Assembly (NCBI GenBank): GCA_018434325.1
Contig: JAHDPO010000007.1
Location: 1-64,000, forward strand
DNA length: 64,000 bases
Reading direction: 5' to 3'
Origin: Clostridia bacterium
GTDB lineage: Bacteria; Bacillota; Peptococcia; DRI-13; UBA5745
This document shows, one piece after another, positions 35,431 to 43,840 of the stretch; the stretch's first letter is position 1, and the number at the start of each line of letters is the position of its first letter. The translations under genes and the position numbers were made by a program. The notes beneath the pieces are model-generated. The model was not told the origin of the DNA. It worked only from the letters and a program-made list of their open reading frames with translations, and did no database searches.

Positions 35431-36184
35431 TCCGGCCTCCCGTATCTCCCCATTGGTATTGCAAAACAGACAGAAGCATCAAGCCTGCCGTTTCCGTCCG
35501 CAATATCCTGGGACCAAGAGTCAGCGTTTGGCCGCCGGCCCGGCGGGCCTGCTCCACTTCTTTTTCACTCATGCCGCCTTCCGGCCCGATCATCATGCAG
35601 ACTCTCTTTTGCAGCGGCGCAGATTCGGCTTCCTCAAAGAGCTTGCCCAGAGGCTGTCCCCCTTCTTCCCAAGGGATCAGCAGCAGATCTGAAGGCCCGA
35701 GCTGGCGGAGAAAAGCCGCCAAATCCATGGGAGCCATCACCTCCGGCACCGTCAGCCGGCCGCACTGCCTTGCCGCTTCCTGGGCTACCTTCTGCCAGCG
35801 GGCCTGCCTTTCCTGTCGCTTCTTATCCCCCTCCAGCCGAACCACACAGCGGCTCAGTTCCAAGGGCAATATGGCGGCAACGCCCAGCTCCGTGGCTTTT
35901 TGGACGACCCACTCCATTTTCTCGCCCTTGGGGATGCCTTGGGCCAGGCATGTCTGGAGGGAGCTGTCCCTTTTTTGCAATACCGGCTCATCCAATGATA
36001 CGACAGCCGCCTCCTTGCCCACCGAGAGCAGCTGGCCGGTAAAGCCCTTACCCGCGCCGTCAAAAACCTCCACCCAATCCCCGGGATTGAGCCGCAATAC
36101 CTTTTTAAGGTGATTAAGCTCCTCGCCTGTTATGGCAGCTTCCCGCTCCCCGAAAGCCCGGGGCTCCACATAAAAACGCTCCAT
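35423..36184 (-). CDS. rsmE: 16S rRNA (uracil1498-N3)-methyltransferase
   Basis: A 253-residue SPOUT methyltransferase: HLKKVLRLNPGDWVEVFDG in the PUA-like N-terminus, KGEKMEWVVQKATELGVA and ERQARWQKVAQEAARQCGR in the middle, and the knot MIGPEGGMSEKEVEQA with LGPRILRTETA. The length is normal. It lies between prmA and mtaB in one operon. Confidence 0.95.
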   Translation of the reverse strand: MERFYVEPRAFGEREAAITGEELNHLKKVLRLNPGDWVEVFDGAGKGFTGQLLSVGKEAAVVSLDEPVLQKRDSSLQTCLAQGIPKGEKMEWVVQKATELGVAAILPLELSRCVVRLEGDKKRQERQARWQKVAQEAARQCGRLTVPEVMAPMDLAAFLRQLGPSDLLLIPWEEGGQPLGKLFEEAESAPLQKRVCMMIGPEGGMSEKEVEQARRAGGQTLTLGPRILRTETAGLMLLSVLQYQWGDTGGRIE

Positions 36185-36219
36185 CTTGTTTTCTTTTGTT
36201 CCCTTCCTATATTTAAATC

Positions 36220-37203
36220 CTACTTTATCTTTTCAAATACAAAGGCATTCCATTCGCCGGATTGGCCGCTTTCCAGCAAAGCAAAACCGGCTTGTCCCAC
36301 CCTATCCTGCACTTCCTGGCGCCGCTCGTCAATAATGCCGGATACCAGCAGCCTGCCTTCCGGCCTCAGAAACCCGGAAAAATAAGGCGTCATCGCCAGA
36401 ATCACATCAGCCACGATATTGGCGGTAATCATGTCGGCGCCGCCGGCCTTGCCCCCTAACCGCTCTAAAAGCTCCTCATCCGCCGTCAAATCACCGCAGT
36501 GTAAAGCATATTTGTCCGATGAAATGCCGTTCTGCTCCAGGTTTTCCCTGGCGGTGCGAACAGCGTTTTCTTCCACATCTGCGCCAACAGCCCGGTCTGC
36601 TCCCAAGAGCAAGGCGGCAATCATCAGAATGCCGCTGCCGCAGCCTAAGTCCAACACCTTCATGCCCGGATCTATGTGCTTTTCTAAAAGCTCCAGACAC
36701 AGGCGGGTGGTGTGATGCTGACCGGTGCCAAAGCTGGAGCCGGGGTCAATCTCCAGTATAACCTGGCCTTCTTCCTGCTCCCAGCTTTCCCAGGTAGGCT
36801 TGATTACTAACCTCTCCCCTACTGCAAAGGGCTTAAAATAAGCTTTCCAGTTGTTGGCCCAGTCTTCTTCCTTCACATTGGCCAGGCTCCAACTGAGATC
36901 ACCGTAAAGCCCCTCCTGATCTCCCGCTTGCAGAGCGGCCAGGTCATTGCTCAGACTTTCCCATTGGCGGCGGCCCTGCTCGTTGTCGGCTACATAAGCC
37001 CGGATCACCACCGGGCGATCCGGGTTGGCCAACAGGCTATCTTCTACATAATCCCAGCGGGCGGCCTGGGGACTTTCCAAATAATTTTGCAGATCCTTGG
37101 GGTCATCTACGACCAGGCCGGGAATACCGGCCATCAAAACCAAACCGGTAATAGGCTCCACACCCTGGCTGCTGGTTTCTATTCTTACTTCTATCCAGTC
37201 CAT
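36220..37203 (-). CDS. prmA: Ribosomal protein L11 methyltransferase
   Basis: A 327-residue SAM methyltransferase that trimethylates L11. N-terminal substrate domain starts MDWIEVRIETSSQGVEPITG. SAM motif VLDLGCGSGILMIAALLLGA (about residues 182-201), GTGQHHTTRLCLE just before it, and MITANIVADVI. GAGGAGG precedes ATG. Confidence 0.95.
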   Translation of the reverse strand: MDWIEVRIETSSQGVEPITGLVLMAGIPGLVVDDPKDLQNYLESPQAARWDYVEDSLLANPDRPVVIRAYVADNEQGRRQWESLSNDLAALQAGDQEGLYGDLSWSLANVKEEDWANNWKAYFKPFAVGERLVIKPTWESWEQEEGQVILEIDPGSSFGTGQHHTTRLCLELLEKHIDPGMKVLDLGCGSGILMIAALLLGADRAVGADVEENAVRTARENLEQNGISSDKYALHCGDLTADEELLERLGGKAGGADMITANIVADVILAMTPYFSGFLRPEGRLLVSGIIDERRQEVQDRVGQAGFALLESGQSGEWNAFVFEKIK

Positions 37204-37251
37204 TGCGGACCTCCTCTTTTGCTATTCAGCATATCATCATTGTAAATTAAT

Positions 37252-37296
37252 ATTATAACGCCTCCTAAGCAAGTTTCAAAGTGAAACTTGCTTAGG
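37252..37296 (-). promoter_or_regulatory. prmA operon promoter inside a perfect 14-bp inverted repeat
   Basis: CCTAAGCAAGTTTC (37264-37277) and GAAACTTGCTTAGG (37283-37296) are exact inverted copies with a 5-bp loop. On the minus strand TTGAAA (37274-37279) and TATAAT (37252-37257), spaced by 16 bp, form a promoter with its -35 in the repeat. It could be an operator or an anti-readthrough hairpin. Confidence 0.6.
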
Positions 37297-37332
37297 AAAA
37301 ATTTCTGAAAATACTTCGAGCACTTAGTTTTT

Positions 37333-37506
37333 GTGCATAATCGCAACTTTTTCGGAGGCTACTGAAAAATGAGCAAAATTGCAAGTTTAAAGTGTCAGCA
37401 GATCGTCAAACCGCCTGTATTTGGCTCTATTTAGCTATATTTAGTGCATTCTCTGGGAGGAAGCCGCTATTTTGAGAGGGCAGCACACTTTAAACTTGCA
37501 ATTTTG
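37333..37506. repeat. Dispersed repeat, fullest copy
   Basis: Inverted arms at 37373-37395 and 37485-37506 (ACTTTAAACTTGCAATTTTG type) enclose three tandem 10-mers, CTGTATTTGG, CTCTATTTAG and CTATATTTAG (37415-37444). Outside the left arm, AGGCTACTGAAAA (37356-37368) and GTGCATAATCGCAA (37333-37346) are inverted versions of blocks at 1826-1860. The centre aligns with the 15.0-kb copy in inverted orientation. No gene lies in the 374-bp gap 37204-37577. Confidence 0.75.
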
Positions 37507-37577
37507 AGCAATGGTCTGAGGCTTGACCGACTTTTTCCGCAGCCTTACCCTTGTGTGCCGGGCAAGCGGAGGTCCTG

Positions 37578-38216
37578 TCATTGCTTCAACCGAATCCGGT
37601 GATTGGCAATATCGATTATGCCCTCATCTTTAAGATTTTTTAGCTCCCGGAACAAAGAGGGCCGCTGTACCCCAAGGTAGTCGGCAAGCTGCTTTTTGCT
37701 GACAGGCAATACGATAATACTCGATTGCTGCGACAGGGCTTGCTGTTTGAGATATTCCAAAAGATTTCCTCTGAGTGTTCTTTGCGTAGCCATTGAAATT
37801 TTTCGGTTTAGCTCCTGGGAGTTTCGCGACAACATTTTAACGAACTGCATTGTAAAATTATAATCATGCAACAAATCTGTCACGGCCTCCTTGGCAACAT
37901 GCAAAAGCCGGGCGTCAGACATACAGTAGATCGTAAACGGGTAACCGTTGGTATCGCCAAACAACAAGTTCGCGCCCAGCATCTGCCCTTTAGAGAATTC
38001 AAACATCGTCATTGCCGACCCGTTTTCGGCAAGAGAGTACACAATGAGGCTCCCTGACAGCACAATATCAAAGGTCTTGCAGCTGTCTCTCTGATTATAG
38101 ACGGTGGCGCCCTTTAAATAGCTCTTCATATGCAATTGATTGCCGGCAAGCAACGGCTGCAGCATATCCGGCGGCAGCTGGGCAAACAGCGGTATAGTCT
38201 TAAGGATTTCCATCAT
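37578..38216 (-). CDS. Crp/Fnr-family transcriptional regulator
   Basis: A 212-residue regulator: an N-terminal cyclic-nucleotide-like beta barrel (VYNQRDSCKTFDIVLSGSL, FSKGQMLGANLLFG) and a C-terminal HTH (SKKQLADYLGVQRPSLFREL). The FNR cysteine set is absent, so it is not an oxygen-sensing FNR of the usual kind. ATG 38216 has GGGAGGG seven bases upstream. Divergent from the permease-ferredoxin genes, which it probably controls. Confidence 0.88.
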   Translation of the reverse strand: MMEILKTIPLFAQLPPDMLQPLLAGNQLHMKSYLKGATVYNQRDSCKTFDIVLSGSLIVYSLAENGSAMTMFEFSKGQMLGANLLFGDTNGYPFTIYCMSDARLLHVAKEAVTDLLHDYNFTMQFVKMLSRNSQELNRKISMATQRTLRGNLLEYLKQQALSQQSSIIVLPVSKKQLADYLGVQRPSLFRELKNLKDEGIIDIANHRIRLKQ

Positions 38217-38258
38217 AGCAATACCCTCCCTCAAAATTATAGCAAAAGGAAACATAGG

Positions 38259-38274
38259 TGTCTATCTACAGACA
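38259..38274 (+). promoter_or_regulatory. Candidate Crp/Fnr-type operator
   Basis: TGTCT-ATCTAC-AGACA has the exact 5-6-5 geometry of Crp sites (TGTGA-N6-TCACA) and lies between the divergent regulator and permease genes. Confidence 0.55.
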
Positions 38275-38352
38275 AGCCTGACGCACTACAATATCTCCAC
38301 AGTCGGAAGGTTAGCACTTTAATGGAATCACTTATTTTGAGGAGGGATAGGC

Positions 38353-38835
38353 ATGGATATTTTTACGCTGGTGATCTGGATTGGCACATTGGTTTTTCTG
38401 GGCATTTCCCTTGCCAAAGATAAACCCAAAACGATGCGGGCTCTTAAGATGGCCTTGGCCATGGGCAAAGGTATGGCCCCCAGCATCCTTTCCATTATTT
38501 TCGCAATCGGTTTAATCTTAACATTATTTCCGCCTGCATTAATTGCCGGCCTGGTAAGCAATCAGCCGGTTTTGCTGGCCACAACCGTGGCGGCGCTATT
38601 TGGCACCATCACATTGGTTCCTGCCTTTATTGCCTTTCCACTCGTAGGCACGCTGATCCATGCAGGGGTCAATGTGGTGCCCTCCGTTGCTTTCCTGACA
38701 ACGCTGACCATGGTGGGAGTGGTTACCTTCCCTCTGGAAAAGCAAGCCTTTGGCATTAAATTCACTGCCGTCCGTAATGGCCTTAGCTTTCTTTTTGCTA
38801 TCGCTATTGCCCTGATAATGGGGGTGGTCATATGA
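38353..38835 (+). CDS. Split permease, first half (COG0701-like)
   Basis: A 160-residue protein with about four membrane segments: DIFTLVIWIGTLVFLGISLA, APSILSIIFAIGLILTLFPP, LVPAFIAFPLVGTLIHAG and LSFLFAIAIALIMGVVI. FPLVGTLIHAG resembles the conserved loop of COG0701 (ArsP-type) permeases, which are usually one chain of about 300 residues with two such loops. Here the halves are separate genes overlapping by four bases. Confidence 0.7.
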   Translation: MDIFTLVIWIGTLVFLGISLAKDKPKTMRALKMALAMGKGMAPSILSIIFAIGLILTLFPPALIAGLVSNQPVLLATTVAALFGTITLVPAFIAFPLVGTLIHAGVNVVPSVAFLTTLTMVGVVTFPLEKQAFGIKFTAVRNGLSFLFAIAIALIMGVVI

Positions 38836-39581
38836 CGATAATCAAAAAAATAAAAGACAATTTCTTCTTGGCGACGGTAGCCTTAATCTATGTCATTATC
38901 TTTATCGCCAAACCGGCAATGGGAATGGCCGCAGTGAAAAGCAGCGGCTATTATATTAAAGAAATGCTGATGATTATGCCGGTGATCTTTGTTCTTACCG
39001 CGTTGCTGGATATGTGGGTTCCGAAGGAAAAAATCATGCATTATTTAGGGAAGGAAGCTAAGGTGAAAGGCCTTTTTCTTTCTTTTGTCGTCGGCAGCAT
39101 TTCGGCAGGCCCGGTCTACGCCGCCTTCCCCATGTGCGTTATGCTGCACAAAAAAGGAGCTTCTCTTCGCAACATCGTCGTTATATTAAGCTCCTGGGCT
39201 GTGATTAAAATTCCCATGCTTCTCAACGAAATGAAGTTTTTAGGCCCGAAATTCATGGCTGTCCGGTGGTTGCTTACCGTTATTGCCATCACTGTTTTCT
39301 CCTGGATAGCGGCGCAAATCATACGGGATAACGACCTGCCGAAAGCGGCGCCGGCGCCCTCCGGCCTTCATCTCAACAAGGACGCTTGCATAGGCTGCCG
39401 GCTATGCGTAAATAGTTACCCGGAGCTATTCGGGATGGAGGGCAATAAAGTTCATCCTAAGCCATACAAGATTCTGGACAGAGTCAAATTGAAAAATGCA
39501 ATAAATGCATGCCCGGTAAAAGCTATATCCTATCCTGAAAACGAGGAAATAGATTCGTCTGATCCTCGCCAATCGCAATAA
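38832..39581 (+). CDS. Split permease, second half, fused to a [4Fe-4S] ferredoxin domain
   Basis: A 249-residue protein. Residues 1-165 have about five membrane segments with SISAGPVYAAFPMCVMLHKK (89-108), the second COG0701-type loop. Residues 180-235 form a ferredoxin with C186, C189, C192 and C227 (ACIGCRLC ... NACPVKA), enough for one [4Fe-4S] cluster. The cytoplasmic iron-sulfur tail suggests that transport is coupled to or gated by redox state. The substrate is unknown. Confidence 0.8.
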   Translation: MTIIKKIKDNFFLATVALIYVIIFIAKPAMGMAAVKSSGYYIKEMLMIMPVIFVLTALLDMWVPKEKIMHYLGKEAKVKGLFLSFVVGSISAGPVYAAFPMCVMLHKKGASLRNIVVILSSWAVIKIPMLLNEMKFLGPKFMAVRWLLTVIAITVFSWIAAQIIRDNDLPKAAPAPSGLHLNKDACIGCRLCVNSYPELFGMEGNKVHPKPYKILDRVKLKNAINACPVKAISYPENEEIDSSDPRQSQ

Positions 39582-39588
39582 AGCAGAG

Positions 39589-39633
39589 ACCGCCAGCACG
39601 CTCCGGATTCCGGTTGCGTCTGGCGGCCTTTTT
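39589..39633 (+). terminator. Terminator of the permease-ferredoxin operon
   Basis: CCGCCAG-CACGC-TCCGG pairs with CCGG-TTGCGT-CTGGCGG and is followed by CCTTTTT. Confidence 0.85.
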
Positions 39634-39659
39634 GGGGAAGGAAGAAAAGCTATATTCAT

Positions 39660-40892
39660 TTATTTGGGCCATTTATTTCGGCAGGCTGCTTCCATAGCTG
39701 CCAAGGCCGGGGCATCATACCAACGCCCTTGATGCAACAAACCCTTGAGCATCCCGGCCTGCCTGATGTCTTCCAGCGGATTTCTCTCTACTACTACCAG
39801 CTCAGCCTTTTTGCCCTGGGTGATAGTACCCATTTGATCGTCTATTCCCAGGCATTTGGCGCCGTTAATCGTAGCCGCCCGCAACACCTCATAAGGGGTC
39901 ATCTCAAGCTCTTCCTGCATAAATGCCAACTCCCGGTGGTAGGAAAGCCCCGGCAGGCTAAAAGGAATATAGGCATCCGTTCCTACCAGCAGCCGGGAAG
40001 AATAGCGGCGAAAGCTCTTGGCTCGCCCGGTCAGCTTCCGAAAGTCAAAGCTTTTGAACCGGGGCATAGTTTGATAATATTCCACCAAGCCCTGCCAGAC
40101 CTCCAAGTCCTCTTCCGAAAGGTAAAGCCGGTATTTTTGCCGCTCCAGCCCTTGCCCCCTGACACCCATGGCCTCCACATCTTTGAGTATGCTCAGTGTC
40201 GGCGTGTGCCAAAGGCCTGATTCAGCCAGGGCTTTAATCTCCTCTTCCCGATCCGGCAGGCAGCTGGCGTGCTCCAAGGTATAGTAGCCTTCGTCAATCA
40301 GCTCCGCCGTCGTAAGGGAATTGCTGCCATGGCCCACCAGCTTAAGGCCCCGGCTTCGGGCTGCCGCTGCCAGCGCCCTGTGGGTGTCCGCCGGCAAATC
40401 CGGGTAGGTCTTGATGTATTCATAGCCCAGATCAGCCTGACGCTCCGCCTCCTGCCGGGCTACCGCCGGATCGGCAAGCCTGATGCTTCTGGCCAGCTTG
40501 CCTGAGGGGCCGTCCAGAATAGGGCCGGCATTATAGATGAAAGGCCCCTGACTTTTACCGGCGGCAATTTCTTTTTTTAGCCCTAATGACTCTTGCGTGC
40601 CGGACATGTTGCGGATCACCGCAATACCCCGGGCCAAGTAAAGAGGCAAGGTGGCGGCAGAATCAAGGTGGACGTGCATATCGATAAAAGCCGGCAAGAC
40701 GTAACCGCCGCCACAATCGATTACCAGCTCTCCAGGCGGAAGCTTCCCGCCGCAATTATTGGCGTTCTCATAAATGACATCCTCGATGATACCATTGCGA
40801 ATCAGCAGGCAGCCTGGCTCAGCCAAATTTTTTGAAGGCTCTCTTGCCGTCTCCATGGTAATCAGCCTGGCATTGCACAAGCAAATTTTCAT
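39660..40892 (-). CDS. Amidohydrolase (imidazolonepropionase/prolidase-like)
   Basis: A 410-residue TIM-barrel metallohydrolase: PAFIDMHVHLDS (about residues 66-77, first metal pair), a Lys in YIKTYPDLP, H in LVGHGSNS, TLEHASCL and LLVGTDAYIPF (the catalytic Asp), then GTITQGKKAELVVVERNP. The order matches the Xaa-Pro dipeptidase/imidazolonepropionase-like group. As the last gene of the peptide-uptake operon it may hydrolyse an imported peptide or cyclic amide. Confidence 0.85.
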   Translation of the reverse strand: MKICLCNARLITMETAREPSKNLAEPGCLLIRNGIIEDVIYENANNCGGKLPPGELVIDCGGGYVLPAFIDMHVHLDSAATLPLYLARGIAVIRNMSGTQESLGLKKEIAAGKSQGPFIYNAGPILDGPSGKLARSIRLADPAVARQEAERQADLGYEYIKTYPDLPADTHRALAAAARSRGLKLVGHGSNSLTTAELIDEGYYTLEHASCLPDREEEIKALAESGLWHTPTLSILKDVEAMGVRGQGLERQKYRLYLSEEDLEVWQGLVEYYQTMPRFKSFDFRKLTGRAKSFRRYSSRLLVGTDAYIPFSLPGLSYHRELAFMQEELEMTPYEVLRAATINGAKCLGIDDQMGTITQGKKAELVVVERNPLEDIRQAGMLKGLLHQGRWYDAPALAAMEAACRNKWPK

Positions 40893-40906
40893 ATCTGCCC
40901 CTTCAT

Positions 40907-41902
40907 TTAATCCTCAGCCCCAGGCAAACAATCGCCCACCAGCTTACCATCTTTAAATATGGTCTCACCGTCAATAATCAGGGTTGGCGTCCACTGCACC
41001 ATATCAATGTGCAGAGGAGCCGGATTTACGCCGCCGGAATTCAGGTTGGTGCCTACGGCGCAGTGACAGGTGCCATAGACGCCTTCATCTTCAATGATAT
41101 TGCCCCGGAGCTTGGCCTTGGGATTCATCCCCACCGCCAGCTCCGCAACGACATAGCAATTAGGATCAGCGGGCTTTGCCAAAAGCTCCTTTAGCCGCTC
41201 CGCTTCTTCGCCGCCGCTGATTTCCACCACCCGGCCCCCCCGCACCGTCAGATTAATGGGGGTTTTAATCAGCCCAATAGTGGAGCAGCAGGCATCCACC
41301 ACGATTTTACCTTCCACAGCATCCTCCCGGGGAGCGATGTTTACCTCCGCATCAGGTATGCCGCCGCCTTCCCCCGGGTTATGGAAAATACAGGCCTGAC
41401 CAAACCCCTGGCGTCCTTCGATCACCGCCTTCAAACTGGTGCCGCCGGGAGTATACATTTCCAGTATTCTGCCTTTACTAAACTTTTCCGCCAGCCTATC
41501 CACCGCCGGTTTAATAGCCAGGAAATCCGCCTCAATAGCGCCGTCTTGCATGATCAACTCATTGATCTCCGTCATGGCCCCTACCCTGGCCCCGGCCTCC
41601 AGGGCTTTTTTCATGGCCGGACAGTGGTACAGCACTTTTGAGGTAGGAGTCACAATTACATCGGCCTTCGCTAAAGCCAGAGCCGCCAGCTCTCCCGGAT
41701 CGCCGCCGGGTGTCCTGGAGGGTTCGATATATAAAATTACCGGTTCCCCTTGCAGCTCCTGAGCGGCGGCAAATAAAGCCTCCGCTATATTGAATGAGAT
41801 AAGGGGGTCGGTTACGATCAACACTTTCTCACCGGGCAGGACATTAAAGCACATTTTCATAATCTTCCTGGCATTTTCCCTGATTTTCTCCGCATCGTTC
41901 AT
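40907..41902 (-). CDS. M29-family aminopeptidase-like protein
   Basis: A 331-residue protein of the thermophilic aminopeptidase (M29) fold: CFNVLPGEKVLIVTD at the N-terminus, GARVGAMTEIN, EMYTPGGTSLKA, VNIAPREDAVEGKIVVD and a late ELAVGMNPKAKLRGNIIEDE with GVYGTCHCAVGTN. The fold also includes NicX-type dioxygenases, so peptidase activity is likely but not certain. ATG 41902 has GGAGGAAG upstream. Within the dpp operon. Confidence 0.82.
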   Translation of the reverse strand: MNDAEKIRENARKIMKMCFNVLPGEKVLIVTDPLISFNIAEALFAAAQELQGEPVILYIEPSRTPGGDPGELAALALAKADVIVTPTSKVLYHCPAMKKALEAGARVGAMTEINELIMQDGAIEADFLAIKPAVDRLAEKFSKGRILEMYTPGGTSLKAVIEGRQGFGQACIFHNPGEGGGIPDAEVNIAPREDAVEGKIVVDACCSTIGLIKTPINLTVRGGRVVEISGGEEAERLKELLAKPADPNCYVVAELAVGMNPKAKLRGNIIEDEGVYGTCHCAVGTNLNSGGVNPAPLHIDMVQWTPTLIIDGETIFKDGKLVGDCLPGAED

Positions 41903-41982
41903 AACGCTTCCTCCAGCATCACACATTTTGTCGTCCCTTGGATATTGGATACCAGACCTTCCCTATTGTTCATTTTGCCGCA

Positions 41983-42846
41983 TCAGTCTCTCAGCTTCGG
42001 GTCCAGGGCGTCTCTCAGCCCGTCGCCGATGAGGTTTAAGGCCAGAGACGATATGGCTATGGCCAGTCCGGGAAAGATTACCAGATAAGGGGAATACCGC
42101 ATAAACTCTTTACCGTCGGAAAGAATAGCCCCCCATTCCGGGGCCGGAGGCTGGATACCCAGGCCCAGATAGCTGAGAGCAGCCGTATCAAGAATCACCA
42201 CCGCCACCGACATGGTGGCTTGGACGATGATGGGTCCCATGGCGTTAGGAAGGATATGGGACAGGATAATCGTACTGTCCGAAGAGCCGTAAGCCTTGGA
42301 GGCTTCGATATAGTCCAGACTGTAAATATTGAGGATCACCGAGCGGATGATCCTGGTGAAGCCCGGAATTTGGGCCACGGTAATAGCCATGGTTAGATTG
42401 ATGATGCCGGGGCCCAGGGAGGCAGCTACGGCAATAGCCAAAAGCAGCAGGGGTATGCCCATAAACATATCCAAAATCCGCATGACAATGCTGTCAAAGA
42501 GGCCGCCATAATAGGCCGCCGCGGCGCCGATGCCGGCAGCGATCACGATAGAGATAAACGTGGAGATCAGCCCCACCGACAAGGATATCCGGCCGCCATG
42601 GATGATGCGGGCAAAAAGATCCCGGCCATATTCATCGGTGCCAAACCAGTGCTCCCGGCTGGGAGGCTGGAAGCTGGCCGCCAAATCCTGGGATTGAACC
42701 TTTTCTTCGTAATTGGCTATGGCGCCGGCAAAGATAATAAAAAACGCAAAGATGAGCATAATGACCAAGCCCAGCATAGCCAGCTTGCTTTTTTTGAAGC
42801 GCCGCCAGGTTTCCGCCGCCATTCCGTTTCTTCTTTTCTTTTCCAT
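41983..42846 (-). CDS. dppC: Peptide ABC transporter permease DppC
   Basis: A 287-residue inner-membrane permease with an N-terminal WRRFKKSKLAMLGLVIMLIF segment, HWFGTDEYGRDLFARIIHGG (about 68-87), the ATPase contact loop EASKAYGSSDSTIILSHILP and the terminal GLRDALDPKLRD. Starts a few bases after dppB. Confidence 0.9.
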   Translation of the reverse strand: MEKKRRNGMAAETWRRFKKSKLAMLGLVIMLIFAFFIIFAGAIANYEEKVQSQDLAASFQPPSREHWFGTDEYGRDLFARIIHGGRISLSVGLISTFISIVIAAGIGAAAAYYGGLFDSIVMRILDMFMGIPLLLLAIAVAASLGPGIINLTMAITVAQIPGFTRIIRSVILNIYSLDYIEASKAYGSSDSTIILSHILPNAMGPIIVQATMSVAVVILDTAALSYLGLGIQPPAPEWGAILSDGKEFMRYSPYLVIFPGLAIAISSLALNLIGDGLRDALDPKLRD

Positions 42847-42851
42847 GCCGC

Positions 42852-43784
42852 TCAGTCCTTTACATACCGGGCCTTGACCCGGGGATCGATATAGGCGTAA
42901 ACGATATCCACAATCAGCATTAACAGGCAATAGATAAACGCCAAAAACAATATGGATGCCGTCACTTGAGGCACATCCTTCATCCTGATGGCAGTAATGG
43001 TCAGCGTGCCTACCCCGCCCATGCCAAAAACCGATTCGATAACCACCATACCGCCCAAAAGAGCCCCGAAGTTGATGCCCACATTAGTGACTATCGGCAT
43101 CAAGGCGTTTCTTAAGGCGTGCTTGCCGATGACTACCCCTTCCCGGACCCCCTTGGCCCTGGCTGTCCGCACGTAATCCTCCCGGATCGTTTCCAGCATG
43201 GTCGTTCTGGTAAGCCGCAGATTCTTGGCGGCCACCGGCAGAGCCAGGGTGAATACCGGCATAATGAAATGGCGCCAGGTGCTGTTGCCGATAAAGGGCA
43301 GCCAGCCCAGTTTCACGGAGAAAATCAGGATGCACATAAGGCCCAGCCAAAATTGGGGCACGGAAGCCATAAACATGGCGGTGATCATACCGGTGAAGTC
43401 TAAAATGGAATACTGGCGCACCGCCGACAGCACCCCCAAGGGCACCCCGATGATCACCGACAGGATTATGGCCGCCACCGACAACTTCAATGTAGTGGGA
43501 AAACGGCTGATGATTTCTTTGAGCACCGGCTCCCGGCTGCGGTAAGAGGTGCCGAAATCCCCCCGCAGCAGGCCGCCGATGTAGTCCAGGTAGCGCACCG
43601 GCAAGGGCCGGTCATAGCCCAGCTCATGATTCAGCTGCTTGATGGCCTCCGGGGTGGCCGTAGCCCCCAGGATACTGGTAGCCGGATCTCCCGGCGTCAG
43701 GGAAATAATGCAGAACACCAGGAAGGTGACGCCCAGAAGCACCGGGATCAGCTGCAATATTCTTCTCAATACGAACTTACCCAT
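42852..43784 (-). CDS. dppB: Peptide ABC transporter permease DppB
   Basis: A 310-residue permease: FVLRRILQLIPVLLGVTFLV at the N-terminus, ISLTPGDPA, TSYRSREPVLKEI, the EAA loop YVRTARAKGVREGVVIGKHA and YAYIDPRVKA at the end. Six membrane segments expected. Partner of DppC. Confidence 0.92.
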   Translation of the reverse strand: MGKFVLRRILQLIPVLLGVTFLVFCIISLTPGDPATSILGATATPEAIKQLNHELGYDRPLPVRYLDYIGGLLRGDFGTSYRSREPVLKEIISRFPTTLKLSVAAIILSVIIGVPLGVLSAVRQYSILDFTGMITAMFMASVPQFWLGLMCILIFSVKLGWLPFIGNSTWRHFIMPVFTLALPVAAKNLRLTRTTMLETIREDYVRTARAKGVREGVVIGKHALRNALMPIVTNVGINFGALLGGMVVIESVFGMGGVGTLTITAIRMKDVPQVTASILFLAFIYCLLMLIVDIVYAYIDPRVKARYVKD

Positions 43785-43840
43785 GATTCAAACCCACCCT
43801 TCCTGCTGTCCCCAGCATCAACATTAAACATGATCAGGCC

